Numbered from the stretch's first letter, positions 1 to 8,614 are shown. The stretch: 32,674 nt of DNA from Anaerotignum sp. (GCA_017523325.1 JAFWWO010000042.1:1-32674), one strand, 5' to 3'. Numbers and translations: made by a program. The notes: generated by a model not told the origin, from the letters alone.

Positions 1-124
1 CTGTTTCCACAGGGAATCTTTCTTCCTCGTCCAGTTCTTCTGCCAGAGGTTTTACTTCTGTTTCAGCGAACTTCTTGTAGAGGTCTCTCAGCAATACCTG
101 CTCTTTTGAATACCCGAATTCCAT
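1..124 (-). CDS. Acyl-CoA dehydrogenase, N-terminal fragment
   Basis: The gene runs off the left edge, so only the first 41 codons are visible. They read MEFGYSKEQVLLRDL, then FAETEVKPLAEELDEEERFP. That is the usual start of the alpha-helical N-terminal domain of short-chain acyl-CoA dehydrogenases, flavoenzymes that oxidise or, in anaerobes, often reduce acyl-CoA thioesters together with electron-transfer flavoprotein. An AAGGAGG ribosome site lies about 9 nt before the ATG (134-140 on the + strand). A sigma-54 promoter sits about 80 nt upstream and a sigma-54 activator is divergently encoded, so expression is probably substrate-induced. Which acyl-CoA is used cannot be judged from this fragment. 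Confidence 0.82.
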   Translation of the reverse strand, partial: MEFGYSKEQVLLRDLYKKFAETEVKPLAEELDEEERFPVET

Positions 125-205
125 AAACTTGTTCCTCCTTAATTGTTATAATGATTGTTTCATGTTTTGCATAAATTTGTTATTTCTATAACGATATTAT
201 ATATG

Positions 206-222
206 AGCAATTTTCATGCCAA
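206..222 (-). promoter_or_regulatory. Sigma-54 (-24/-12) promoter for the acyl-CoA dehydrogenase
   Basis: On the minus strand the bases read TTGGCATGAAAATTGCT. This matches the RpoN consensus TGGCAC-N5-TTGC, with exactly 10 nt between the invariant GG (-24) and GC (-12). The start point would be near 195, giving a leader of about 70 nt before the ATG at 124. A short inverted repeat GTTAT-ttct-ATAAC (179-192) lies in the leader. Confidence 0.85.
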
Positions 223-305
223 CTTTTCCAACCCTCATTTCCCCCTTGAATTTTCGTATAAAATCAGAAAAATGACTGGCATATTGTTATAAAAAATGTT
301 AGAAT

Positions 306-340
306 TGAGAAAAATAAAACAAAATACAACGTTTTTCTCA
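306..340. promoter_or_regulatory. Perfect 9-bp palindromic half-sites, probable enhancer site (UAS) of the sigma-54 activator
   Basis: TGAGAAAAA (306-314) and its exact complement TTTTTCTCA (332-340) are separated by 17 nt. The centre lies about 128 bp upstream of the predicted sigma-54 start and just in front of the activator gene. This is the usual place for a bacterial enhancer-binding-protein site and could also give autoregulation. The assignment to this activator is inferred from position and symmetry. Confidence 0.55.
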
Positions 341-365
341 CAAGAAAGTCAGGTGACCCTCCGCA

Positions 366-1781
366 ATGAAATTAACAAAAGAACTTTTTTTCTCCATGGA
401 TATTATGTCAGCTGTCATAGATCATATCAACGATGGTGTGAATGTGGTAGATGAGGAAGGCATTTTGGTCTACGTCAATGAAATCAGTGCCAATTATGTC
501 AATCAAACCAGGGAAACCATGATTGGCCGCCCCATCACGGATTTTTACCCTGCGGCAGTGCTTTTGGCCGTACTGAAAAACCGCCGACCCATATTAGATA
601 AAAAAATTCACTTTGTTCCTCCCAAAAAATATATCGTCAATTCCTACCCTATTTTTTATGAAGGGGAATTTCTCGGCGCCTTTTCCGTATTTCAGGATAT
701 TCAGGAAATCGACCAGCTCAACAGCAAAATCAAGCATCTGGAAATGCAGGTCAGCCTGAATAAAACCGAGTTCGATTATAACCATGTGGTGCATATGGGC
801 ACCATACAGAGCATCTATAAAAAGGCAAAAAAAATTGTCGGTTCCTTAGGCGGTCCTCGCCATTCTATCATCACCGGCGAGTCCGGCACAGGCAAAACCA
901 TGCTTGCCAACCTCATTTATAATTATGCCAAAGAAATTGGCGTTATCAGTAAAAATGCACCTTTTATCGAAATCAACTGTGCCCAGTTCACCAATCCCGA
1001 TATTGCCGCCATGGAAATTTTCGGCTCCGTGGAAGGTGCATACACCGGCTCAAAAAAGAAAAAAGGCCTGTTTGAACAGGCAAACGGCGGCATTTTATTC
1101 CTGGACGAGGCCCATACCATCGAAAACTACCAAAGCCTTCTCTTAAAAGCCATTGAATCAGGCAAAATTCGCCGTATTGGAGATACGAAGGAAATTGACA
1201 TCAACGTCATTGTCATCGCCGCCTCCACCAAAAACCTCCACGAGGTATTCCTACCGGAGCTGTATCAGCGGTTGGGACAATACGAAATGTATCTGCCTTC
1301 TTTACGGGAGCGTTCTTTGGAGGAAAAGGAGCAGCTTTTCCTGCATTTTGTCAAAAAATACGAAAACGCCGTTTGGGAGACCCGAAAAATACAGTATCAT
1401 GTGCTATTCACCCCAGAGGCAAAGCACGCCATACTCAACGCCGTTTATCCCAGAAATATCCGCCAGATGCGGGACGTCATCAATTACAGCATCGATGCCT
1501 CCTCCCCTCTGATAGAAGATATTGGGGAGAAAAAAGAAATTACCACCGTGGTCAGTCTGGAGCATATCCCCTTTACACTTTCCGAACAGGAGGACGGCCC
1601 TATCCCTTCCGCCGCCACCGAGCCAAACAAAATCACGCCGGAGGTGGAAACTTTTATTCGGGAACGGCACACCATGGGGGACGGCCCTCGAAAAATATCA
1701 AAACAACTGGCGGATATAGGCTTTGACCTACCCTATTATAAAATTGCCTATTACCTGAAACAAGAAAATTTGACCCATTGA
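366..1781 (+). CDS. Sigma-54-dependent transcriptional activator with PAS sensor
   Basis: A 471-residue bacterial enhancer-binding protein. Residues 15-115 form a PAS-type sensory domain (DGVNVVDEEGILVYVNE), followed by a short coiled linker to about 130. The AAA+ domain (about 140-375) has Walker A GESGTGKT (171-178), the sigma-54 contact loop GAYTGS (224-229), Walker B GGILFLDEA (241-249) and an arginine-finger region LYQRLGQYEMYLPSLRER (299-316). The last 45 residues form a helix-turn-helix. There is no response-regulator receiver domain, so the signal is probably a small molecule sensed by the PAS domain. The loop ends in Ser where the canonical GAFTGA has Ala. The start follows AGGTGA by 9 nt. 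Divergence from a sigma-54-promoter acyl-CoA dehydrogenase makes that gene the likely target. Confidence 0.93.
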   Translation: MKLTKELFFSMDIMSAVIDHINDGVNVVDEEGILVYVNEISANYVNQTRETMIGRPITDFYPAAVLLAVLKNRRPILDKKIHFVPPKKYIVNSYPIFYEGEFLGAFSVFQDIQEIDQLNSKIKHLEMQVSLNKTEFDYNHVVHMGTIQSIYKKAKKIVGSLGGPRHSIITGESGTGKTMLANLIYNYAKEIGVISKNAPFIEINCAQFTNPDIAAMEIFGSVEGAYTGSKKKKGLFEQANGGILFLDEAHTIENYQSLLLKAIESGKIRRIGDTKEIDINVIVIAASTKNLHEVFLPELYQRLGQYEMYLPSLRERSLEEKEQLFLHFVKKYENAVWETRKIQYHVLFTPEAKHAILNAVYPRNIRQMRDVINYSIDASSPLIEDIGEKKEITTVVSLEHIPFTLSEQEDGPIPSAATEPNKITPEVETFIRERHTMGDGPRKISKQLADIGFDLPYYKIAYYLKQENLTH

Positions 1782-1798
1782 ATACAGGAGGATTGCAA

Positions 1799-3031
1799 AT
1801 GAAAAAATGTATTTGGCTTTTGGCAGGAATTCTTTCACTGATGACTGCCCTGCCTGCCTTTGCCGCCGCTCCTGCCGATATTATCATTGAAAACCGGCAG
1901 GTCGTCTTTACCGCTGAAAGCGGCCGGCCCTTTCTGGACCCACAGGAACGGACACAAGTACCCCTGCGGCTTACCATGGAAGCCTGTGGCTGTACCGTCG
2001 GCTGGGAGGACAGCACAAAAACCGCCATTGTTCAAAAAAACGACACTACGGTACAGGTACCCATCGGTCAGCCCTATCTTTTCATCAACGGCAGAAAAGA
2101 AGCCATGGACACTGCCGCTATTCTGAAAAACGGCAGAACCTATCTACCCATTCGTGCCGTTTTGGAAGCCTTTGGCGCAAAGGTACTTTGGGCAGAAGAA
2201 CAAAATGCCGTTATCGTTACTTTGCCGGAATCCACTCCCGCCAAAAAAGAACTCCATGTCCATTTCATAGATGTGGGACAAGGGGACGCCATACTCATTG
2301 ATTACGGCGATTATGAAATCCTCATTGACAGCGGGAACAACAAAGACGGTAAAACCGTTGCGGCTTATTTACAGGAATATGTTGACGGCCCACTGGATTT
2401 GATGATTGCCACCCATCCCGATGCCGACCATATCGGCGGACTGGATACGGTTTTGCAGACCTGCGAAGTCGCTCATATCATCGACAGCGGCGAGGCAAAA
2501 ACTACCAAAACTTATCAGGATTATTGGAACGCTGCTTTGGCCGAGGGCTGTCCCATTACCTATGATGCGGATATGACCATTCCTTTGGGCAACGACAACG
2601 CCCCGATCCTTACCATCATTGAAACAGGGGACGGCTACAAGGATTCCAACGACAACAGCGTAGTTTCTCGCTTGGAATACGGTGATATTTCCCTGCTTCT
2701 GACAGGGGATATGGAGCAAAAGGCAGAAACGGCATCTTTGCATAAATTCCGTCCTGCTACGGTGCTGAAGGCGGGGCATCACGGTTCCTCCACTTCCTCC
2801 TCCCAAGCGTTTCTGGATTTGGTACAGCCAAAATATGTTGTCATTTCCGCCGGAAAGAACAATTCCTATCGGCATCCTCATCAGGCCGTGCTGGAACGGT
2901 TCTTTCAAAAAGGCGCCACTGTGTACGGCACATTCCGCAGCGGCTCCATATGTATGACCACCGATGGCACAAATCTTTCCTTTGATACCAATGACCCCGT
3001 TTTGCTGTCTGATGCGGGAGATTTCTCATAA
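1799..3031 (+). CDS. Secreted ComEC/Rec2-type MBL-fold hydrolase with copper-amine-oxidase-N-like domain
   Basis: A 410-residue exported protein. A signal peptide (residues 1-22, ending ALPAFA) is followed by two copper-amine-oxidase N-terminal-like repeats (about 30-130; motifs VPLRLTMEACG and YLPIRAVLEAFGAKVLW), common wall-associated modules in Clostridia. From about 150 to the end is a metallo-beta-lactamase fold of the ComEC C-terminal type: FIDVGQGDAILI, the metal motif HPDADHIGG, LLTGDME and LKAGHHGSS. The transmembrane channel of true ComEC is absent, so this is a free extracellular hydrolase, perhaps acting on nucleic acid or another phosphodiester. The ATG at 1799 has AGGAGG 7 nt upstream. 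An earlier in-frame TTG at 1778 overlaps the previous stop and lacks this spacing. The 17-nt gap suggests co-transcription with the activator. Confidence 0.88.
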   Translation: MKKCIWLLAGILSLMTALPAFAAAPADIIIENRQVVFTAESGRPFLDPQERTQVPLRLTMEACGCTVGWEDSTKTAIVQKNDTTVQVPIGQPYLFINGRKEAMDTAAILKNGRTYLPIRAVLEAFGAKVLWAEEQNAVIVTLPESTPAKKELHVHFIDVGQGDAILIDYGDYEILIDSGNNKDGKTVAAYLQEYVDGPLDLMIATHPDADHIGGLDTVLQTCEVAHIIDSGEAKTTKTYQDYWNAALAEGCPITYDADMTIPLGNDNAPILTIIETGDGYKDSNDNSVVSRLEYGDISLLLTGDMEQKAETASLHKFRPATVLKAGHHGSSTSSSQAFLDLVQPKYVVISAGKNNSYRHPHQAVLERFFQKGATVYGTFRSGSICMTTDGTNLSFDTNDPVLLSDAGDFS

Positions 3032-3056
3032 AAGACCTGTTTCGGGTCTTTTTTAT
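3032..3056 (+). terminator. Intrinsic terminator after the MBL-fold gene
   Basis: AAGACC pairs with GGTCTT around a short loop and is followed directly by TTTTTTATT. It begins within the stop codon of the upstream gene. Confidence 0.8.
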
Positions 3057-3091
3057 TGCTCTGTTGTACCAAAACCTTTTCTGTTTTACGC

Positions 3092-3118
3092 ACCAAAAAA
3101 CATCCCTCACATAGTATG
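3092..3118 (+). promoter_or_regulatory. Possible SigK-like (late mother-cell) promoter for the collagen-like gene
   Basis: AC (3092-3093), 16 nt, then CATAGTATG (3110-3118) resembles the SigK pattern AC-N16/17-CATANNNTA with one -10 mismatch. The start point would be near 3125. A hairpin GAAACA-agc-TGTTTC (3124-3138) lies between it and the ribosome site. The motif is short, so chance is possible. Its value comes from agreement with a probable spore-surface product. Confidence 0.35.
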
Positions 3119-3119
3119 A

Positions 3120-4355
<1,236 letters not shown>

Positions 4356-4514
4356 AGGCGGTCTTTGCAAAAAAGGCAACAACAATCAGAACCACCGGCT
4401 CAGCCGGTGGTTTGCTCTGCCCCCGGAAGGGACTCTTACCTGCCACGCCTGCAGGCGTATGAAAATCCGCCAAGCGCACTGCTATTACTGACTAGCCGCT
4501 TTTAAGCGGCTTTC

Positions 4515-4955
4515 TTATTTGTCCTTCTTTACCGGCTCACCCGTAAACGGGTCTATATATTCGTTTAGACTTATTTGATCGGCTTGCCGGTTTTCTTTCA
4601 ATTGATTATTTCTGTACTCTCTTATTTTTTTCGTATTCTTTCCTACAGTATCAACACGATTCCCATATTTATATTTCAAATTAGCATGTCTATCAAATAT
4701 CATAAGAGAACTCTTAGCCTTTAGATAACCCACTATTTCTGAAACACCATACTTTGGCAGTATTCGTATCATCATATGTATGTGTTCCGGACAGCACTCC
4801 GCCGCTATAATTTCTAAGCCTTTTCTTTCACATAACTCTCGCAATATTTTCCCCATGTCTCTTTTTAGCTTTTTATATACAATTTATATTCTGTATTTTG
4901 GTGCAAAGACTATATGATATTTACATTCCCAAGTTGTGTGTGCTAAACTATTCAT
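4515..4955 (-). pseudogene. IS200-type TnpA (Y1 HUH) transposase, broken
   Basis: Read from the ATG at 4955, the frame gives MNSLAHTTWECKYHIVFAPK, the typical TnpA start. It hits an in-frame TAA at codon 24 (4884-4886), then continues through the HUH motif (EHIHMM) to the usual end DPFTGEPVKK. The segment KYGNR-VDTVGKN lacks about eight residues normally found between these two blocks in IS200 TnpA (the HFW...GYY stretch), apparently a 24-bp in-frame deletion. The tyrosine region after VDTVGKN is still present. The nonsense codon plus the internal deletion make transposition by this copy very unlikely. Confidence 0.8.
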
Positions 4956-4960
4956 ATACT

Positions 4961-5020
4961 AAAACCTCCTATGCTTGGTTGCGTCTTGGCGGACTCAATC
5001 ATTATAGCATAGGAGGTTTT
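4961..5020 (-). promoter_or_regulatory. 15-bp perfect inverted repeat that would sequester the tnpA ribosome site, with internal promoter
   Basis: The arms 4961-4975 and 5006-5020 are exactly complementary. On the minus strand the proximal arm contains AGGAGG (4965-4970), the tnpA ribosome site 9 nt before its ATG, while the distal arm contains the matching CCTCCT. The loop side holds an extended -10 (TGC-TATAAT, with TATAAT at 5001-5006). A transcript from this promoter would lack the distal arm and leave the site free. A read-through transcript from outside would fold and hide it. Confidence 0.6.
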
Positions 5021-5090
5021 GCTTATCGCTAAAGCTTTTTCACTCCCCCGGCATAGCTGGGGGTTTATTTGATTTTACCAATACGAAATC

Positions 5091-5120
5091 GGCGTGACCC
5101 CAACGGTCACGCCAATTTTT
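5091..5120 (+). terminator. Intrinsic terminator, probably original to the collagen-like gene
   Basis: GGCGTGACC (5091-5099) and GGTCACGCC (5105-5113) form a perfect 9-bp stem with a 5-nt loop, followed by AATTTTTTC on the + strand only. No + strand gene lies between it and the collagen-like gene except the inserted IS. Confidence 0.8.
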
Positions 5121-5254
5121 TCTCTCCTAAATTTAGACTTTCAAGATAACATTTCATTCTCATTTTTGTTGCAATCCCGATCCGCCAACCCTCTATAAAT
5201 TTCGTATCCTTATTAAACATAATTCCCCCAACATCTCTCCCTTTTTCACTTACA

Positions 5255-5722
5255 TCATTTCAAACGAATTTCAAAATACTTTCTGAAATGATGCACATAT
5301 AGGATAATCCCCGCAATGATAACGACTTCCCCCATACCGGTAGTTATATTATCAAGATAGTAATAATTAATAGCTAAATGCAAAGGAAAAATAAGTACTG
5401 CAATTACCAGCAGAAACATCTTTGTCCTAAAAAGATGTTTCTTAGCCTGTGCTTTCTTTTCTGCCAAAATAATCATATTTTCTTCTGCTTTGCGTGTATA
5501 GTCTTCGCTTTCAATTCTTTCACCCGAAAATAGTTCATTTACACTAATCTTCAAATATGCACATAGTTCCAGTATAATTCCCGAATCAGGCATTGATTTT
5601 CCCGTTTCCCATTTTGATACCGCCCTATCGCTGATTCCGAGCTTTTCAGCCAAGTTTGCCTGCGTCATGCCTTGTTCCTTTCTGCAAGAAGTAATGAATT
5701 TCCCAATTTTTATTTGATCCAT
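5255..5722 (-). CDS. XRE-family transcriptional regulator with C-terminal membrane segments
   Basis: A 155-residue protein. Residues 4-60 form a Cro/CI helix-turn-helix (KEQGMTQANLAEKLGISDRAVSKWETGKSMPD). A charged linker follows, then two hydrophobic helices (about 100-120 and 125-145) that should anchor it in the membrane. The architecture is common in Firmicutes and its target is usually unknown. The ATG at 5722 is chosen because AAGGTGG lies 8 nt upstream. A GTG four codons earlier overlaps that site. It is separated from the racemase by about 250 bp with no clear terminator, so a regulatory link to the downstream transporter is only a possibility. Confidence 0.8.
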   Translation of the reverse strand: MDQIKIGKFITSCRKEQGMTQANLAEKLGISDRAVSKWETGKSMPDSGIILELCAYLKISVNELFSGERIESEDYTRKAEENMIILAEKKAQAKKHLFRTKMFLLVIAVLIFPLHLAINYYYLDNITTGMGEVVIIAGIILYVHHFRKYFEIRLK

Positions 5723-5723
5723 A

Positions 5724-5933
5724 TCAAACACCACCTTTCATTTCCGCCATTATCACTCCAAACAAGATTTTTGTACACGAACTGCCAGTTGTTTTTCTTC
5801 TCTCAACTTTCGGTTGAGCCGATAAAAAGTGTTTTATCTCCTCACTCCCGAACCGTTTGGCATCATCAATCATCTCCGAATATACAATCGCCGTCATATT
5901 ATCCTCAAAATTCAAAAGAGGCAACCTCCTCAC
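5724..5933 (-). CDS. Hypothetical small ORF, doubtful
   Basis: A reading frame of up to 69 codons ends just before the XRE gene and overlaps its ribosome site. The first codon is GTG. A TTG at codon 7, giving MNFEDNMTAIVYSEMIDDAK, has AGGAGG 9 nt upstream. The middle section (IDDAKRFGSEEIKHFLSAQ) looks helical and protein-like, while the tail does not resemble a folded domain. No family is recognised. It may be a short real gene in the same transcript as the regulator or a remnant. Confidence 0.25.
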   Translation of the reverse strand: MRRLPLLNFEDNMTAIVYSEMIDDAKRFGSEEIKHFLSAQPKVERRKTTGSSCTKILFGVIMAEMKGGV

Positions 5934-5969
5934 AAAGCACCTCTTCTTATATATTCTTCTTTAATTATC

Positions 5970-6776
5970 TTAAATATATGCCGTACCTTCGGCCACGATA
6001 AAAACTCTGCCTGTCATAGACAAAGCGGTGATTTTTCCATCTGTCACCTCTGCCTCTACGCCCATGATGCCACCGGGCTGTTTCAGCGAAAGAGCCACAT
6101 TCCTCCCTTCTTTTTGGGCGAGATATACCCCTACCGCAGAGGTGCCGCTGCCACAGCCTCTCTCCCAAATCAGGCTCACGCCCTGTACGCAGACCAAGGG
6201 CTGTAATGTATATTCCTGTTCGTCCAAAAGAAGGATACCGAAAGCCGCCGGCAGCTCCGCTGCCCATGCCTTCGCTGCCCGTTCTGCCCGTTCCGTGCTC
6301 CAAGAAGCGGCAGGCACAATAATATGAGTAATCCCTTCAAATTATACTGTTGCCAACTCCATCTGTTCTCCGTCTAAAGCAAAACTCCTTTCCCCAACGC
6401 TTTTGGGCAGAGGCATTGCTACCTTACCGAAAAAATCCGTTTCGCCTTTTGTGATCTCACAACGGACAAGCCCTGCCGCACCGGAAACCTCCAACAAATA
6501 CGCTCGTGTTTCTCCCACGGAAAGCTCCGCTTCCTTCGCCAGCCACGCCGCTAAAGAAAGTGTGGCATTGCCGCAAAATTCCCCTGCCATCATTTGTAGG
6601 CGCTTTGCCGCCGGCGGGCTTTGCGGTGCTTCGATATATCCCGCCTGCTCCCCATACACACTGCCATAGGAAATGAGCCGTTGTGCCACTGAAAGCTGCT
6701 GTTCACGGGGCACAGGGGTTTCAATCAGCAGCGTCATATTTTCCGTGGGGCTGGTTTTGATGAATTTCAGTTCCAT
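5970..6776 (-). pseudogene. Histidine-racemase-like protein (CntK/DapF fold) interrupted by one in-frame stop
   Basis: Read as one 268-codon frame, this is a complete DapF-fold racemase/epimerase most like CntK, the histidine racemase of staphylopine synthesis: SPTENMTLL, GEFCGNATLSLA (catalytic Cys68), LLLDEQEYTLQPLV, SLIWERGCGSGTSAVGVY (second Cys208), LKQPGG and VAEGTAYI. At codon 145 (6342-6344) the frame reads GTA-TAA-TTT, where a CAA Gln codon would restore the chain. Neither half alone carries both catalytic cysteines, and no ribosome site precedes the second half. It follows the ABC ATPase by 11 nt, so it is the last gene of the importer operon. Alternatives to a true pseudogene are a sequencing error or stop read-through. 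Confidence 0.8.
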
Positions 6777-6787
6777 AGTCCACTTCC

Positions 6788-7549
6788 TTACTGCCGGAAA
6801 CGGCTCAAAAATGCCTTCGTCCGTTCCTGCTGCGGGCGATTGATGATTTCCATAGGGTCGCCCTCCTCCACGATTACGCCGCCGTCCATAAATATCACAT
6901 GATTGGATACATCTCTGGCAAAGGCCATCTCATGGGTGACAATAACCATTGTCATATGCTCCGCCGCCAAATCCTTAATGACTTTCAGGATTTCTCCCGT
7001 CAATTCCGGGTCAAGGGCGGAGGTAGGCTCATCGAAAAACAGTATCTTCGGCTTCATAGCCAATGCACGGGCGATGGACACCCGCTGCTGTTGTCCGCCG
7101 GAAAGCTGATGGGGATAGGCGTTTTCCTTATCGGCAAGGCCCATTTTTTTCAGCAGTTCCCTTGCTTCGGCATAAACCGCCTCCTTGGGGCGTTTGCCGA
7201 TGAGTATGGGCGGCTCTGTGATATTTCGTATCACGGAATAATGAGGAAACAGATTGAAATTCTGGAATACCAAACCAAAATGCTGTTTGATGCCCTTCAA
7301 CGCCTCTTTATCCCCATAAACCGCCTTGCCCTCTGCATCGGCCTTTGCCGCATATTCCCCCATATAAACCAAATCGCCGCCGTCCATGGTTTCCAAAAGA
7401 GTGGCACAGCGTAATAATGTGGATTTCCCCGAGCCGGAGGGCCCAATGATGGAAACCACCTGCCCTTCGCTGACAGAAAGGGAAATATCCTTCAACACTT
7501 CGTTATCGCCGAATTTTTTATTACAATGATTGATTTCCAATACCTTCAC
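6788..7549 (-). CDS. Polar amino-acid ABC transporter ATP-binding protein
   Basis: A 253-residue ATPase of the GlnQ/HisP/ArtP group, which powers uptake of polar amino acids. Walker A is GPSGSGKST (36-44), the Q-loop is [10 protein letters not shown], the signature is LSGGQQQR (149-156), Walker B is ILFFDEP (169-175), and the switch histidine is in VTHEMAF. Residues about 63-85 carry a slightly longer insert than in typical GlnQ. It sits between the permease (16 nt away) and the racemase (11 nt), clearly one operon. The substrate cannot be told from the ATPase. Confidence 0.93.
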   Translation of the reverse strand: MKVLEINHCNKKFGDNEVLKDISLSVSEGQVVSIIGPSGSGKSTLLRCATLLETMDGGDLVYMGEYAAKADAEGKAVYGDKEALKGIKQHFGLVFQNFNLFPHYSVIRNITEPPILIGKRPKEAVYAEARELLKKMGLADKENAYPHQLSGGQQQRVSIARALAMKPKILFFDEPTSALDPELTGEILKVIKDLAAEHMTMVIVTHEMAFARDVSNHVIFMDGGVIVEEGDPMEIINRPQQERTKAFLSRFRQ

Positions 7550-7565
7550 GGAAAGCCCTCCTTCC

Positions 7566-8285
7566 TTAGCGGTAATAGCTCAAAGCTTTTTCGATGCGCT
7601 CCATCACAAAAGCCACCACAAAATTGAATATGAAATAAAACACGCCGGCAACAAACAGCGGCATAATAGATGTTTTTGCCGCCGCAATCTGCTTCGCCAC
7701 CGTAAACATTTCCGCATAGGCAAGCACAAAAGCCAATGAAGTATCCTTTACCAGCGTAATGACTTCATTGGTTACCGGCGGCAATATCCGTTTCACCATC
7801 TGAGGGAGTATAATTTTGCGGAAAGTCTGGCTTTTATTATAGCCCAACACAAAAGCCGCCTCATACTGCCCCACGGGAATGGATTCGATACCGGCACGGT
7901 AAATTTCCGCAAAATACGCCGCATAGTTAATGGAAAAGCCCAACAGTACCGCAATCAACCGATAGCTTCTGGGCAGCTGCACGCCAAAGAGGTAAAACGG
8001 CCCATAAAACACCACCAGCAACTGTAACATCAGAGGGGTGCCGCGCAATATGGCAATTATAATTTTCACAATAAATTGAATCGGGCGAAAAGTGGCGATT
8101 GTCAGACGTAAAAAGCCGTTCTTCCCGTCCTCCTTCGCCAGAAAGCCCAAAGGCGCCCATTTCGACATTCGCCCAAAGGCTACCACAAGCCCTAAGGGCA
8201 TGGAAAACAGCAGCGTCAGGGCAAATATCATCACCGATGCGCTCATGCCGTCAAACAACTGCTTCATAATTACCACAAAATTCAT
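7566..8285 (-). CDS. Polar amino-acid ABC transporter permease
   Basis: A 239-residue membrane protein of the HisM/GlnP family. It has an N-terminal membrane helix, a cytoplasmic loop with [20 protein letters not shown], further helices, and the EAA coupling motif [20 protein letters not shown] that contacts the ATPase. The start is the ATG at 8285 with GGAAAGGA 8 nt upstream. The open frame extends 51 codons further upstream, but that part shows no protein-like sequence and lies in a hairpin-rich spacer. Only one permease is present, so the transporter should contain a homodimer. Confidence 0.92.
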   Translation of the reverse strand: MNFVVIMKQLFDGMSASVMIFALTLLFSMPLGLVVAFGRMSKWAPLGFLAKEDGKNGFLRLTIATFRPIQFIVKIIIAILRGTPLMLQLLVVFYGPFYLFGVQLPRSYRLIAVLLGFSINYAAYFAEIYRAGIESIPVGQYEAAFVLGYNKSQTFRKIILPQMVKRILPPVTNEVITLVKDTSLAFVLAYAEMFTVAKQIAAAKTSIMPLFVAGVFYFIFNFVVAFVMERIEKALSYYR

Positions 8286-8328
8286 ACCATCGTTCCTTTC
8301 CGAGGGGTAAACGCAGGAAAAGGCGGTG

Positions 8329-8351
8329 GGATACCGCATCGCCACCGTCTT
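8329..8351 (+). repeat. 23-bp direct repeat, copy 1
   Basis: GGATACCGCATCGCCACCGT followed by CTT. It is identical to the copy at 8571-8593, 242 bp away. Confidence 0.9.
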
Positions 8352-8570
8352 GGCGTATCGACTTTGTCGACACGCTTCGTCGAAATGGGATTTCGACGAG
8401 TTGAAACAGCGGAATAAACAGACGGGTTCCATCGGCAAAAATGCCTTGAAACCCGCTGTTTTCCTCGGCAGAAATAAATTCCGCCTGCGGATTCCATTTG
8501 GGACACGCTTCGTTTCCCAAACCCTTCCGCTATTTACAAATCACTTTGTCAACCATCTGATGCGGCTGTT

Positions 8571-8593
8571 GGATACCGCATCGCCACCGTCTT
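8571..8593 (+). repeat. 23-bp direct repeat, copy 2
   Basis: Identical to 8329-8351. Here it is followed by a T-run on the + strand. Confidence 0.9.
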
Positions 8594-8614
8594 TTTTTGC
8601 GTTCGTGCAATTCA

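Larger units (their letters stand above)
4390..5066 (-). mobile_element. IS200/IS605-family insertion sequence, decayed
   Basis: The element carries a single Y1-type tnpA remnant on the minus strand and no tnpB. Each end carries a subterminal hairpin as expected for this family: a 10-bp stem around tca at 4390-4412, and CCCCCGGC-ata-GCTGGGGG at 5045-5063. A further 8-bp palindrome lies at 4494-4511 beside the tnpA stop. Exact boundaries are uncertain because the family makes no target duplication. Confidence 0.75.
8286..8614 (-). other. Hairpin-rich intercistronic spacer within the ABC transporter operon
   Basis: 329 bp without a credible gene separates the binding protein from the permease. 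It contains an almost perfect 10-bp hairpin (8377-8399, loop ggg), an AAACAGCGG/CCGCTGTTT pair (8404-8461), TTTGGGA/TCCCAAA (8497-8521) and a CGGTGG/CCACCG pair (8324-8347). Both sides carry the same 23-bp sequence. It could set the ratio of binding protein to membrane subunits, or be a dispersed repetitive element that landed in the operon. Confidence 0.6.
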
